Shown one piece after another: positions 48,072 through 59,027 of a stretch of DNA of 64,000 nt. Made by a program: the position numbers and the translations under genes. The stretch covers positions 186,001 through 250,000 of the forward strand of contig NZ_KB907210.1 of the NCBI RefSeq assembly GCF_000381885.1, written 5' to 3'. The DNA comes from Actinomadura atramentaria DSM 43919. Lineage in GTDB: Bacteria > Actinomycetota > Actinomycetes > Streptosporangiales > Streptosporangiaceae. The notes beneath the pieces were generated by a model that did not search any database, was not told the DNA's origin, and saw only the letters and a program-made list of their open reading frames with translations. Numbering within the stretch: position 1 is the first letter of the stretch; each line of letters opens with the position of its first letter.

Positions 48072-48209
48072 GATTATTTTCCGATCGACGGAACCCGCGC
48101 GCTTTGGCCGACGAAATGGTTGAATGCCGACTAGCCGGGAATGGGCGATCAAGGCCGATTGTGGTCTTTCGCCCGACTCGGCTGGCTCCCGCTCCCGAAG
48201 GGATCGACG

Positions 48210-48434
48210 TTGACGTTCCACGACGAGACGCCCGGCGAGGTCCTCTTCGACCCCGACGGGCTCACCGCCGCGCAGCGCGCCGGACGCGCCTGCGTGGTGT
48301 GCGGCAAACGCTGGCCCGCGCCCCCCGTCCGGGTCGGCCGTATCCCCGGCGGGGAGGCCGTGTACGCGTGCGCCGACGACGCCCCCGCCGTCGAGCAGGC
48401 CGCGCGCCCGGTCACCCGGTCGGCCGCCACATGA
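48210..48434 (+). CDS. Small protein with one CxxC pair, unknown function
   Basis: 74 residues if started at TTG 48210, which has GGGA six bases upstream and yields a clean start (TFHDETPGEVLFDPDGL). A longer frame from ATG 48141 is possible. The middle contains RACVVCGKRWPAPPVRVG, one CxxC followed by a later single Cys (VYACADD), suggesting a small zinc-ribbon. No family recognised. Its end overlaps the GNAT gene on the other strand by 23 bases. Confidence 0.55.
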   Translation: MTFHDETPGEVLFDPDGLTAAQRAGRACVVCGKRWPAPPVRVGRIPGGEAVYACADDAPAVEQAARPVTRSAAT

Positions 48435-48918
48435 CCGTGCGCGGCCCCAGACCGTGCAGTCCGGCGGCGATCTCCGCCGCCCAATAGCGCCGCAGTCCCG
48501 GGCCCCAGTCCGCGATCGGCAGCTCGGCGAATCCGTGCCGCGCGTACCAGGGACCGTTCCACGGAACCTCGCGGAAGGTGATCAGACTCACTCCCGGCGC
48601 GCTCGCGTTGCTCGCTTCCTCGATCACCGCACGCAGCAGTGCAGTGCCGATCCCCCGACCAGTCTCGGCCGCGTCGACCGAGATCTGCTCCAGGTGGACG
48701 GCCCCGTCCAGCGGCTCCACCGCCGCGAAGCCCACCGGCGGATCACCCGCCACCAGGATGCGCGCCCTCTCCTGGATCATCCGCTCCACGACCATCGGGC
48801 CGGGCGGGAACTCGATCCCCAGCCGCCGGAACATCGCGTCGCCGGACGCCTCGATCGCGGCGAGCCCCGCCAGATCGCGCGGTTCGGCGGCGCGCACGCG
48901 GACGTCGTCGGTGGCCAT
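48412..48918 (-). CDS. GNAT-family N-acetyltransferase
   Basis: 168 residues. GNAT fold with VRVRAAEPRDLAGLAAIEASG at the start, central strand VHLEQISVD and acetyl-CoA loop ETGRGIGTALLRAVIEEA (about 85-102), then WNGPWYARHGFAELP. Acceptor unknown. Its 3' end overlaps the convergent small gene at 48210-48434 by 23 bases, and the 89 bases upstream separate it from the divergent histidine kinase. Confidence 0.85.
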   Translation of the reverse strand: MATDDVRVRAAEPRDLAGLAAIEASGDAMFRRLGIEFPPGPMVVERMIQERARILVAGDPPVGFAAVEPLDGAVHLEQISVDAAETGRGIGTALLRAVIEEASNASAPGVSLITFREVPWNGPWYARHGFAELPIADWGPGLRRYWAAEIAAGLHGLGPRTVMWRPTG

Positions 48919-49007
48919 GCCGCGATCGTAGGCGCGGTTCGTTCGGCGCGACCACCGGGTTTTCCCGGGTAGCGGCGGACCTGCGGTGTGAGCGAGGATT
49001 CGGCGTC

Positions 49008-50576
49008 ATGGAACCGGGCGACGAATCCGCTGGAACGGTGCGAACGGCACCGGGCCGCGCGCTGCGGCGGTGGTGGCGCGGGCAGGGCGCGCTGCCCACC
49101 ACCCCGGCGGGCGTGGAGCGGTGCGCGGTCACCGTCTTCGTCGGCGTGCGGGCGGTCAACCTCGCACAGCTCGCGGTCGCGCTGCCCGAGGCGGCCGAGC
49201 GCGCCACCCGGCCTGCGGTGTTCGCCGTCGTGCTCGGCGGCTACCTTGTCGAGTCGGTCGCGGTCAGCGTTGTCGTCCTGGCCGCCGGTGTGTACCGGAA
49301 TCGGCGGCTGGCCTGGGCGGATACCGCTGTGGCCGGGCTCGTCCTGTTGCTTCAGCCCGCGTTCGCGTCGGCCGCCGACCGCACCGGGAGCTGGACGGCG
49401 TGGGGGTTCGCCTGCACGCTCAGCACCGCCGTCGGCGCGTCCGTCGCGTTCACGCGCCGCCGCGAGATTCTTGCCGCCGTCACCGTCCTCGCGGGCTGCT
49501 ACCTGGCGACGTCACTGGCCGCCGCGCCCGTCGCGCACCGCTCCACCGTCCTCGGCAACGCGGTCGCCTACGCCGGATTCGCGGCGCTCGGTCGGCTCCT
49601 GGCCGGATACCTGCGGCGACTCGCCGCCGACGCCGAGCGGGCGCGGTCCGACGCCGCGCGCGCCGCCGCCGAGACCGCGCGGCTGCGCGAGCTGGAACGC
49701 CAGCGGGTCCTGCTCCACGACAACGTCGGCGTCCTGCGGATGTTCGCGGCGGGCGCCGTCCCCAGCGGGCTGGACGGGCCGCTGCGCGCGCGGGCCGAGG
49801 CGCTGGCCAACCGGGTCCGCGCGTTCCTCGACGACGCCGCCGACGCGCCCGGCGCGGCGACCGGTTCTCTGGTCGGCGCGGTGCGGGCCGCCGCCGACGA
49901 GTACGCCGACCTGCCGCTGGAGACCGTTCTGGACCTCGCCGACGGCGTCGAGGTGCCGCCCGCGACGGCGCGCGCCGTGCGGGACGCGGTCGCGACGCTG
50001 CTCGCCAACGTCCGCCTGCACGCCGCGGCGACCTCCGTCGTCGTCCACGCCGACGCCGACCCTGCCGAGGGCGAGTGGGAGGTCACGGTCACCGACGATG
50101 GCCGCGGCTTCGACCCCGCCACGACCGGAACCGGCTTCGGCCTACGCGTCCAGGCCGGCTCGGCCCTGGCCGCCCACGACATAACCACCCACATCCGCTC
50201 CGCCCCTGACGACGGCGTCCGTATAACCCTCCGCGGCCCCCTCAACACGAACACCGCCAACAACACACAGAACGCGACCAACAACAGCCCCCTGAACGCA
50301 CGCGTCACAGGCGGCGCACAGAACACGAGCGACACACGGAACGCGGACTGCCTGCCAGATGCGGACAGTGCGGGAAGTACTGACAGCGCGGGGAGTACGG
50401 ACGGCGCGGGAAGTGTGGGCAGCGCGGGGAGCGCAGGCGACGCGCGAAGTGCGGACGACACGGGGAGTACAGGTGACGCGGGCAGTGCGGACAGCACGGC
50501 GGGTGCAGGCGACGCGGGGAGTGCAGGCGGCGCGGAGAACTCGGGCGGCGAACCGAACGCGGGCGGCGCAGGGTGA
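49008..50576 (+). CDS. Membrane sensor histidine kinase with low-complexity tail
   Basis: 522 residues. Membrane part with about five to six helices (about 40-200), a coiled linker, the degenerate HisKA_3-like motif ERQRVLLHDNVGVLRMFAAG (His near 245), and a HATPase domain with N-box LLANVRLHAA and G-box VTDDGRGFDPATTGTGFGL (about 360-385). The ATPase domain ends near residue 411. The last 111 residues are only Asn/Thr, then Ala/Gly/Ser/Asp repeats, coded by 50241-50573. Stop overlaps the response regulator start (GTGA), so the pair forms one two-component system. Confidence 0.85.
   Translation: MEPGDESAGTVRTAPGRALRRWWRGQGALPTTPAGVERCAVTVFVGVRAVNLAQLAVALPEAAERATRPAVFAVVLGGYLVESVAVSVVVLAAGVYRNRRLAWADTAVAGLVLLLQPAFASAADRTGSWTAWGFACTLSTAVGASVAFTRRREILAAVTVLAGCYLATSLAAAPVAHRSTVLGNAVAYAGFAALGRLLAGYLRRLAADAERARSDAARAAAETARLRELERQRVLLHDNVGVLRMFAAGAVPSGLDGPLRARAEALANRVRAFLDDAADAPGAATGSLVGAVRAAADEYADLPLETVLDLADGVEVPPATARAVRDAVATLLANVRLHAAATSVVVHADADPAEGEWEVTVTDDGRGFDPATTGTGFGLRVQAGSALAAHDITTHIRSAPDDGVRITLRGPLNTNTANNTQNATNNSPLNARVTGGAQNTSDTRNADCLPDADSAGSTDSAGSTDGAGSVGSAGSAGDARSADDTGSTGDAGSADSTAGAGDAGSAGGAENSGGEPNAGGAG
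50358..50550 (+). repeat. Imperfect short tandem repeats coding an AGSxDS-type tail
   Basis: Units of about 15-18 bases (GCGGGAAGTACTGACA-like) run in frame and encode AGSTDSAGSTDGAGSVGSAG and related strings at the end of the histidine kinase. Confidence 0.7.
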
Positions 50577-51229
50577 CGGCGTTGGTTCGTGTTGCCGCGA
50601 TCGACGACGACACCCTGATCCGCGACGGGCTCGCGCGGCTCGTTCCCGGGCTCGACGTCGTCGGGGCGTTCGCCGATGTCCCCGCATTCCTCGCGGCCGG
50701 GCCGCAGGTCGAGGTCGTACTGCTCGATCTCACGCTCGGGGGCGCGGCGGCGCGTCCCGGTCCGCGCGGACCGGACGCTGTGGCCGCCGTCGTCCGGGCC
50801 GGGTACCGCGTGCTGGTCTACACCGGCGAGCGGCGGCGTGCCGTGCTCGTCGCCTGCCTGCACGCGGGCGCGAGCGGGATCGTCCACAAGTCCGAGCCGC
50901 TCGACGCGCTCGGCGTCGCGGCCGCGGAAGTCGCCGCCGGGCGGGTCGTCATCACCCAGGCGCTCACCGGGCTTGCCGAACTCGCCGGGCGGCGCGGCGC
51001 GCTGCCGTCCCTGTCACCGCGTGAACGGCAGGTTCTCGCCGGGCGGGCGCGCGGCGAGTCGTTCCGCAGCATCGCCGCTCGCCTGTTCGTCACCGAGCGG
51101 ACCGCCGCCGGATACATGGACGGCGTCAAGGCGAAGTTCGCCGCCTACCTGCGCGACCACTCCCCCGCCGACCTGGAGCGCGCCCTCGGACTCGAACCAC
51201 TGGACATCACCGACCGTCCCCCCGCATGA
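50573..51229 (+). CDS. NarL/LuxR-family response regulator
   Basis: 218 residues, GTG start overlapping the kinase stop. Receiver domain with acidic pocket AAIDDDTLIRDG, phospho-Asp in VVLLDLTLGG (about residue 51), Thr in VLVYTGE and Lys in GIVHKSEP. C-terminal LuxR-type HTH LSPRERQVLAGRARGESFRSIAARLFVTERTAAGYM (about 148-185). Partner of the upstream kinase. The membrane-protein gene 42 bases downstream is a plausible output or co-sensor. Confidence 0.92.
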   Translation: MTALVRVAAIDDDTLIRDGLARLVPGLDVVGAFADVPAFLAAGPQVEVVLLDLTLGGAAARPGPRGPDAVAAVVRAGYRVLVYTGERRRAVLVACLHAGASGIVHKSEPLDALGVAAAEVAAGRVVITQALTGLAELAGRRGALPSLSPRERQVLAGRARGESFRSIAARLFVTERTAAGYMDGVKAKFAAYLRDHSPADLERALGLEPLDITDRPPA

Positions 51230-51271
51230 ACCGGGGCGGTGCTCCCCCGCCCCCGCTGAAGGAGTCCAGGT

Positions 51272-52570
51272 ATGCCACCGTCCGCCACGCGGAGGGTCGC
51301 GGTCCGCCGTCCCCTCGCGGCGCTCGCTTTGATCATCGGCCTGCTCGCGGGCCTGGCCGTCATGCTCGGCGGCCCCCTGCCGGCTCACGCCGACGGGCCG
51401 TCCCTCCACACCTCGCCCGCGCGGCCGAACAACCGTGAGCCGGTGCGCGTCGAGGGCCGGTTCCCCGGTGTCGGGTCGGAGCGGACCGTCCGGCTCGAAC
51501 GCCGGGCCGGAATGTTCGGCGGCGAATGGGAGACGGCGGCCACCACGTACACCGATCGGGACGGATCGTTCTCCGTCCTGTTCCAGCGGATGGACTCCAA
51601 CGAGGTGTTCCGCGCGGGCCTCTACTCGCGCAGCGGAAAGCGGACCGCCCTGACGAAAGAGCTGAAGGTCGAGGTCTCCTACCTGTCGGTGGACCACCGC
51701 TGGAAACGCGGCGACGCGGCGGCGAACCGCGCCGCGCTGCTGGACTGCTTCGGCGACAACCCCGACTGCACCAGCAACAACTCGGGCCATACCGGACCGC
51801 TGTGGCTGTCGTTCATCCTCGCGGTGTCCTTCATCGGGATCGCGGTGCTGCTCGTCATGGGCTGCCTGAAGCTTCCGCAGCCCGTTGGAACGATCGCCGC
51901 CGTCGCCGGACTCATCGGCTGGGCGGTGGCGTTCAACGACCTGGCGTTCGGCTACGCGATCCCGCGCATCGGGATGGAGGTCAACGCGATCGGCGCGCTC
52001 TTCGTCTATCCCGGCTACCTGCTGATCCTCGTGTTCGGCCTCGCGCTCATGATCGGGTACCCGCTGCTGGCGGGCGGGTTGATGTTCTCCGGTGCGGTGC
52101 CGACGTCGCGTCCGGTCCGGCTCACGGCGTACGCGGCGGTCCTCGGCCTGCTGTTCGGCTGGCGCGCGGTCTACGAGCACTCGTCGGGCATCGCCGCCGG
52201 CCCGTTCGCCATCCGAACCGCGTGGCTTCACGACGCTCTGCACACCTGGGCGCTCCAGTGGCCGGTCACCGTGCTCTGGGAGTCGCTGAAGTTCTTCGCG
52301 ACCGGCCAGGGCATCTTGGTGTTCGCGGTCCTCGCCGCCATCTCGGTCGTGCTGCCCGCGCCGGACGGCGCGAGCGCCGGGTCGCTGGCGCAGGGCGCCA
52401 TCGCGAACATCGCGGCGCTCGTCGCGGGGAGCGCCGCCGTCGCGGTCATCGGCATCGTCCTCTTCGCCATCGTCGCGCTCGCCGCCCTCGCTCTGATGGT
52501 GTACTTCATCGTCGCCGTCATGTCCGCCGTGATCACGGTCGCGTTCATCTCCTTCCTGGTCAGGCCCTGA
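51272..52570 (+). CDS. Exported Ig-like plus multi-helix membrane protein, unknown
   Basis: 432 residues, ATG with AAGGAG seven bases upstream. Signal peptide about 1-40 ending AHA. An extracellular beta domain of about 110 residues (PARPNNREPVRVEGRF ... GSFSVLFQRMDSNEVFRAGLY, bacterial Ig-like), a short segment with two Cys (DCFGDNPDCTSNN), then about seven transmembrane helices (180-432). No catalytic motif. I do not recognise a characterised family. It follows the kinase/regulator pair in the same direction and could be a cell-surface sensor or target of it. Confidence 0.75.
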   Translation: MPPSATRRVAVRRPLAALALIIGLLAGLAVMLGGPLPAHADGPSLHTSPARPNNREPVRVEGRFPGVGSERTVRLERRAGMFGGEWETAATTYTDRDGSFSVLFQRMDSNEVFRAGLYSRSGKRTALTKELKVEVSYLSVDHRWKRGDAAANRAALLDCFGDNPDCTSNNSGHTGPLWLSFILAVSFIGIAVLLVMGCLKLPQPVGTIAAVAGLIGWAVAFNDLAFGYAIPRIGMEVNAIGALFVYPGYLLILVFGLALMIGYPLLAGGLMFSGAVPTSRPVRLTAYAAVLGLLFGWRAVYEHSSGIAAGPFAIRTAWLHDALHTWALQWPVTVLWESLKFFATGQGILVFAVLAAISVVLPAPDGASAGSLAQGAIANIAALVAGSAAVAVIGIVLFAIVALAALALMVYFIVAVMSAVITVAFISFLVRP

Positions 52571-52573
52571 CGA

Positions 52574-52579
52574 TAGAGT
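52574..52579 (+). promoter_or_regulatory. Leaderless -10 TAGAGT
   Basis: TAGAGT is followed after 7 bases by the ATG at 52587, with no ribosome site between. Confidence 0.55.
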
Positions 52580-52586
52580 CCGCCGA

Positions 52587-53213
52587 ATGGGGGACGACGG
52601 CTGGAACCACAACGTCCACTACCACCCGCTCCTGCTCGGGCTGGTACCGGACGGCTGTGCGCGGGCGCTGGATCTCGGCTGTGGTGACGGGACGCTCGCC
52701 CGCAAACTCGCGGGGGTCGCGGGCGAGGTGACGGGCGTGGACCGCTCGCCGGAGATGATCGCCGCCGCGCGGGCGCGCTGCGCGGACACGCCGGGCGTCC
52801 GGTTCGCCGAGGCTGACTTCCCCGGGGGCGACGTCGAGTTGTTCGCGCCCGGCTCCTACGACTTCGTGTGCGCGGTCGCGGTGCTGCACCATCTCGAACT
52901 CGCCGCCGGGCTGCGGGAGATGGCACGGCTCGTCGCCCCCGGCGGCCGGCTCGCGATCGTCGGCCTGGCCAGGAACGAGACGCCGCTCGACTGGGCCGTC
53001 GCCGCCGCCGGCGTCCCGGCCGCACGACTGCTAGCCCGCCGCAACGGCGGCAAGACCGACCCGCCGGGCATGCCGGTGCGCGATCCCATCGAGACCTGGG
53101 CGCAGGTCCGCCGGGAGGCGCACCGCCTGCTGCCGGGCTGCCGGTTCCGCCGCCACCTCCTGTGGCGTTACTCGCTCGTCTGGCACAAACCACCACTCAC
53201 CGAAGTCCCCTGA
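52587..53213 (+). CDS. Class I SAM-dependent methyltransferase
   Basis: 208 residues, leaderless ATG. Methyltransf_11-type fold: motif I ALDLGCGDGTLARKLAG (about 27-43), acidic post-I VTGVDRSPEM, motif IV FVCAVAVLHHL. Substrate unknown; cytoplasmic. It is followed by a 580-base gap: 53214-53459 shows nothing I can name, and 53460-53795 is a minisatellite. Confidence 0.88.
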   Translation: MGDDGWNHNVHYHPLLLGLVPDGCARALDLGCGDGTLARKLAGVAGEVTGVDRSPEMIAAARARCADTPGVRFAEADFPGGDVELFAPGSYDFVCAVAVLHHLELAAGLREMARLVAPGGRLAIVGLARNETPLDWAVAAAGVPAARLLARRNGGKTDPPGMPVRDPIETWAQVRREAHRLLPGCRFRRHLLWRYSLVWHKPPLTEVP

Positions 53214-53459
53214 AACCAGGGCTCGCGTGTCCGATGATCCGGTTCCCAAGAGCTGAGAAGCCAGGTGGACGCGTCTCGTAGCCATTGGCGCGAGCTCCGG
53301 ACGAGCCGCAACACTGCTGATCAGCCAAGGACCTCCACTCGCTCCGCCATCGGGCAGGTAACCACGTTCACTGTGCTGTCGATCGCGCTAACCCGCCCGC
53401 CCAGCACTGTGGCCTGACGCGACGCGTTCGCGGCGCAGCATGCTAGAAGCAGCGCGTTG

Positions 53460-53795
53460 CCTGACGTCGCCCATTGCCCGACGTGGCGCACAGCCCGACA
53501 CGGCGCACAGCCCGACGTGGCACACAACCTGACATGGCGCACTGTCTGCTGCGGGACGCTGCCCAACGCGGCGCGCGCCCGACGCGGCATGCGCCCAAAG
53601 CGGCCGTGCTCAAACACGTGCCCGACGCCGCACGCGCTCAACGCGGCGCGTGCTCAACGCGGCGCGTGCTCAACGCGGCGCGTGCTCAACGCGGCGCGTG
53701 CTCAACGCGGCGCGTGCTCAACGCGGCGCGTGCTCAACGCGGCGCGTGCTCGACGCGGCGCTTGGTCGACGCGGCGTGTGCCCGATGCAACGCGC
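53460..53795. repeat. Minisatellite of about 21 units of 16-17 bp
   Basis: Six degenerate 17-bp units (53460-53561, of the type CCCGACGTGGCGCACAG) pass into five variable 12-16 bp units (53562-53636), then seven perfect copies of CTCAACGCGGCGCGTG (53637-53748) and three decayed ones to 53795. It fills the gap between two convergent genes. All three forward frames are open through part of it, which is only a consequence of the repeat. Confidence 0.9.
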
Positions 53796-54266
53796 TCAGC
53801 GTTTGCGCTTTCCGGGTTTCCTGGGCTTGCCTCTGCGGTTCGGCTGGCTCGGGGGTTCAGTGGAGTCGGCTTCGTGAGTCCCCGCCTCGCCAGCGACCGG
53901 CGAGATCGAGACGCTATTCGGGACGGCGGTGCGGCTGCTTCCCGGAGCGAGGCCCCCGGCCCTCGGTCTGTCTGACGGCTTCGCGGTGGGCGGCACCGCG
54001 CCGTCCAGCGGTGCGGTGCCACCCGTGGAGGGCCGGGGCGGCGGAACGGGATTCGTCATGCGGTACTCGTGGATGGCGATGATGCGGTCCAGCGGGAACC
54101 GCATCGTGTCGACCGCCGTGCCGTCGCGCCTGACCTCGCGCATGGTGACCATCGTGCGGTCGGTGTCGAGTTCGACGCGGCGGCCCGACCGGGTGGCCGT
54201 CACCCGGTAGATCGCCGGAACCCCCGTCCCGTTGTCGACCGTCATCTCGATCGTGTCGCCTCGCAT
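53796..54266 (-). CDS. Hypothetical protein with Pro-rich basic tail
   Basis: 156 residues; ATG 54266 chosen for AAGGAG eight bases upstream (frame extends 22 codons further). The first 75 residues look like a small beta domain (MRGDTIEMTVDNGTGVPAIYR, RRVELDTDRTMVTMREVRRDG). The remainder is disordered, rich in Pro, Ser and Gly, and ends in a strongly basic RRGKPRKPGKRKR. No family recognised. The stop directly abuts the minisatellite. Confidence 0.65.
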   Translation of the reverse strand: MRGDTIEMTVDNGTGVPAIYRVTATRSGRRVELDTDRTMVTMREVRRDGTAVDTMRFPLDRIIAIHEYRMTNPVPPPRPSTGGTAPLDGAVPPTAKPSDRPRAGGLAPGSSRTAVPNSVSISPVAGEAGTHEADSTEPPSQPNRRGKPRKPGKRKR

Positions 54267-54370
54267 GGGCTGTTCTCCTTCCGTCGGGTCAACCGACGTC
54301 CAGCACAACCCAGCGCACGACCCGCTCGCCAACCGAATCCGACCCTGTGGATAACCCCGGAGGGCGGGCG

Positions 54371-56488
<2,118 letters not shown>

Positions 56489-56615
56489 TGCCACCCTCCC
56501 GTGCGGGCCGCCGCCGGACGGCCCGGCGCCTGACTCCCGTCACTCTATGCGGCAGCTAGGACAATCCGGCGCGGCGGTTTATTTCCGCACGTCAGCGGCC
56601 GATTTCTCGCCCGGG

Positions 56616-57854
56616 TCACGCCGCGGGCAACGGCAGCCGCGCGGTCACCCGGAACCCGCCGCGCTCGCCCGGTCCGGCGGCGAACCGCCCGCCGAGCGCC
56701 GTGACCCGCTCGCGGAGCCCGACGAGCCCGTTGCCGCCGCTCGGCAGCCCGTGCCGGGGCGCGGCGGCCGCGGGCCCGTTGACGATCTCCACTTCCACGG
56801 CCTCGGGCAGGATTCGCAGGGCGACGCTGGTCGCGGCGTCCCCGGCGTGCTTGTGGACGTTGGTCAGCGCCTCCTGGACGATCCGGTACACGGTGCGGCC
56901 GACGGCGGGCGGCATCGGGCGCTCGGGCCCGGCCACGTCCAGCTCGACCCGCAGTCCCGCCGCGCCGGACTGCCCCACGAGATCCCGCAGTTCGGAGACG
57001 CCGGGCGCACCAGCCGCGACGGCCTCTTCGCCCTGCCGCAGCACCCCGACGACCTGCCGCAGTTCCTCCAGCGCCTGCCGCCCCATCTCGCCGATGACGG
57101 CGGCGGTCTCGGCGGCGCGCTCGGGGTCGCGGCGGGCGACGGCGCGCAGCGCGCCCGCATGGACGACCATGACGCTGACCCGGTTGGCGACGACATCGTG
57201 CATCTCGCGGGCGATACGGGTGCGTTCCTCAGCGCGGGCGCGCTCGGCCAGCAGCCCCTGCTCGCGCTCCAGCCGCGCCGCGCGCTCCTGGAGCGACGCC
57301 ATGAGCTGTTTGCGCGCCCCCATATAGAGGCCGAGGACGACGGGCAGGCCGGTATATGCCAACGCGAACACAGCTTGCGCGGTGAAACCGGTGTCGTCGT
57401 TGGTCGGGCCGGGAAACACCAGCGCCGTCACGTACCCGACGGCGACCAGGCCCAGGACGGCCGTCCGGGACCGCCCGTACGCGCCGAGCGAGTACAGGAT
57501 GATCAGCGTGGCGAATCCGGCGCCGCCGGTGATCCCGCCGAACACGATGAGGAACACCGTGAGACCGACCGGGAACCGCCGCCGCACGACGGTCGCCAGC
57601 GCCGTCACGGCCCCGGACGCGCCGACGACCGAGGCGGGCAGCCAGAAGTGCTCGTAGGCGAAGTACAGGAAGACTCCGTCGAGCACGGCGAACCCGAACG
57701 CCAGCAGCAGGTCTAGGACGGCCGAGCGGGGCGCGGGCCAGCGCAGGAACCGCGCGGCGTCACCAGCGCGGCGGGCCAGGCGGGCGCGCGCGGACGGACG
57801 TCCCGGCGGCGACGCTGCCGCGCGGGACGATGAACGCGGCCCCCGCCCCTTCAT
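56616..57854 (-). CDS. Orphan sensor histidine kinase (HisKA_3)
   Basis: 412 residues. Basic N-terminus, about five transmembrane helices (45-180), DHp helix with phosphoacceptor RTRIAREMHDVVANRVSVMV (His near 225), and HATPase with N-box IVQEALTNVHKHAG and G-box GGNGLVGLRERV near the C-terminus. NarL-type kinase topology. No response regulator gene is adjacent, so its partner is elsewhere. Divergent from the membrane-anchored protein at 57970. Confidence 0.9.
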   Translation of the reverse strand: MKGRGPRSSSRAAASPPGRPSARARLARRAGDAARFLRWPAPRSAVLDLLLAFGFAVLDGVFLYFAYEHFWLPASVVGASGAVTALATVVRRRFPVGLTVFLIVFGGITGGAGFATLIILYSLGAYGRSRTAVLGLVAVGYVTALVFPGPTNDDTGFTAQAVFALAYTGLPVVLGLYMGARKQLMASLQERAARLEREQGLLAERARAEERTRIAREMHDVVANRVSVMVVHAGALRAVARRDPERAAETAAVIGEMGRQALEELRQVVGVLRQGEEAVAAGAPGVSELRDLVGQSGAAGLRVELDVAGPERPMPPAVGRTVYRIVQEALTNVHKHAGDAATSVALRILPEAVEVEIVNGPAAAAPRHGLPSGGNGLVGLRERVTALGGRFAAGPGERGGFRVTARLPLPAA

Positions 57855-57969
57855 GGGACGAAACCCTATAGCCCCGTCCCGGCAGGGGTTCCGGGCTCGG
57901 CGGCGGTGGCCCGCCCGGCGGCCCCCTGGTTACGATGTCGGCGCCGACAAGGACGGGGAAGCCTCTCAC

Positions 57970-58989
57970 ATGACCCGATTCGCCGTGTGGCTCGGGAAGA
58001 ACGCCGACGCCTTCATCGCGTTGGTCATCGCCGTCGTGGTCGCCGTGCTGGGCCTCGGCGCGGACCTGCCGAACGAGACGGAGATCACCAACAGCGCGAT
58101 CCTCGCGGTCGTCGGCCTGATGGCCACCTCGATCCTGCGGGACCGAGCACGCCGCGCGCCGGTGGAGGCGGAGGTCCGCGACGCGCTGCGCGAGTCCACC
58201 GAGACGATCGGGGAGCTGTCGTCGCGGATGGAGCGCGTCGAGCGGCTGGAGGGCGTCGTGGACGGGGCGCGGCGGGCGCTCGACGAGTCCTCGGTGGTGC
58301 GGGTGGTGAGCCGCGCGCAGTTGGACCAGTTGCTCGTGGCGGCGCGGCGCGGCACGGACCGCTGGGTCTACAAGGGCGGGACGGGCGCGTACCTGCGGGA
58401 GCGGACGCTGCCCGACTGCGTCGCCGAGGCCCGCCGGGAGCGCCGCACGCTGCTGTTCCGCGTGGAGCTGGTGGACCCGACCGACGACGCGGTGTGCGAG
58501 ACCCTGGCCCGGCACCGCGCGTCGCTGCCGGAGCGGCGGCCGGGCGACACGGGCGGCCCGTGGACGGCCGAGCGGGTCCGCAAGGAGGTCCTCGCGACGA
58601 TCCTGGCGGCGTGCTGGCACCGGCAGCGGTTCGGGATGCTCGACATCGACCTCGGGCTGTCTCGGTCGATGACGACGCTGCGCTACGACCTGTCGGCGTC
58701 GCGGGTGATCGTGACGCGCGACGACCCGGCGGGCGACGTGCTGGTCGTGGACAGCGACAAGTTCTACTACGGCTGGTGTGGCGCGGAGCTGCAGACCAGC
58801 CTCGACCAGGCGCGGCGGGTCCCGGTGGAGCGGGCGCGGACGGCGCCGCTCGGCGACGAGCCGACGCTGGCGGAGGTCCGCCGCCTGTTCGAGGTGCTCG
58901 ACCTGCCGCTGCCGCGCTCCTACGCCGACCGCGACGTGGTGGAGATCGTCCGCAAGGCGCTGCGGCCGGGCGCGGTGGCGCCGGTCTAG
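57970..58989 (+). CDS. Membrane-anchored protein of unknown family
   Basis: 339 residues, ATG. Two N-terminal hydrophobic segments (about 12-31 and 42-58), a charged coiled segment (65-110), then a soluble alpha/beta domain of about 220 residues with notable blocks: DRWVYKGGTGAYLRERTLP, LLFRVELVDPTDDAVC, ATILAACWHRQRF, DVLVVDSDKFYYGW. No known catalytic motif is visible and I do not recognise the family. A TACGAT box 35 bases upstream may be its -10. Followed by a cupin-like gene whose own -10 (TAGAGT, 58986-58991) overlaps this stop codon. Confidence 0.7.
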   Translation: MTRFAVWLGKNADAFIALVIAVVVAVLGLGADLPNETEITNSAILAVVGLMATSILRDRARRAPVEAEVRDALRESTETIGELSSRMERVERLEGVVDGARRALDESSVVRVVSRAQLDQLLVAARRGTDRWVYKGGTGAYLRERTLPDCVAEARRERRTLLFRVELVDPTDDAVCETLARHRASLPERRPGDTGGPWTAERVRKEVLATILAACWHRQRFGMLDIDLGLSRSMTTLRYDLSASRVIVTRDDPAGDVLVVDSDKFYYGWCGAELQTSLDQARRVPVERARTAPLGDEPTLAEVRRLFEVLDLPLPRSYADRDVVEIVRKALRPGAVAPV

Positions 58990-59027
58990 AGTCCGCCCCG
59001 CCTCGACCCCCTGGAGGTGAGCCCCCG

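Noticed and set aside
53460..53795. CRISPR array
   Set aside because: The repeats are directly adjacent with no spacers, the period is 16-17 bp, and no cas gene is present.
53457..54082. Protein-coding frames across the minisatellite (Arg/Ala/Cys-rich repeats)
   Set aside because: Several frames are open at once only because a 16-bp unit cycles through all phases; no ribosome site, and part lies antisense to the gene at 53796-54266.
56489..56615. LexA/SOS box for uvrB
   Set aside because: No GAAC-N4-GTTC or close variant was found on either strand in this gap.
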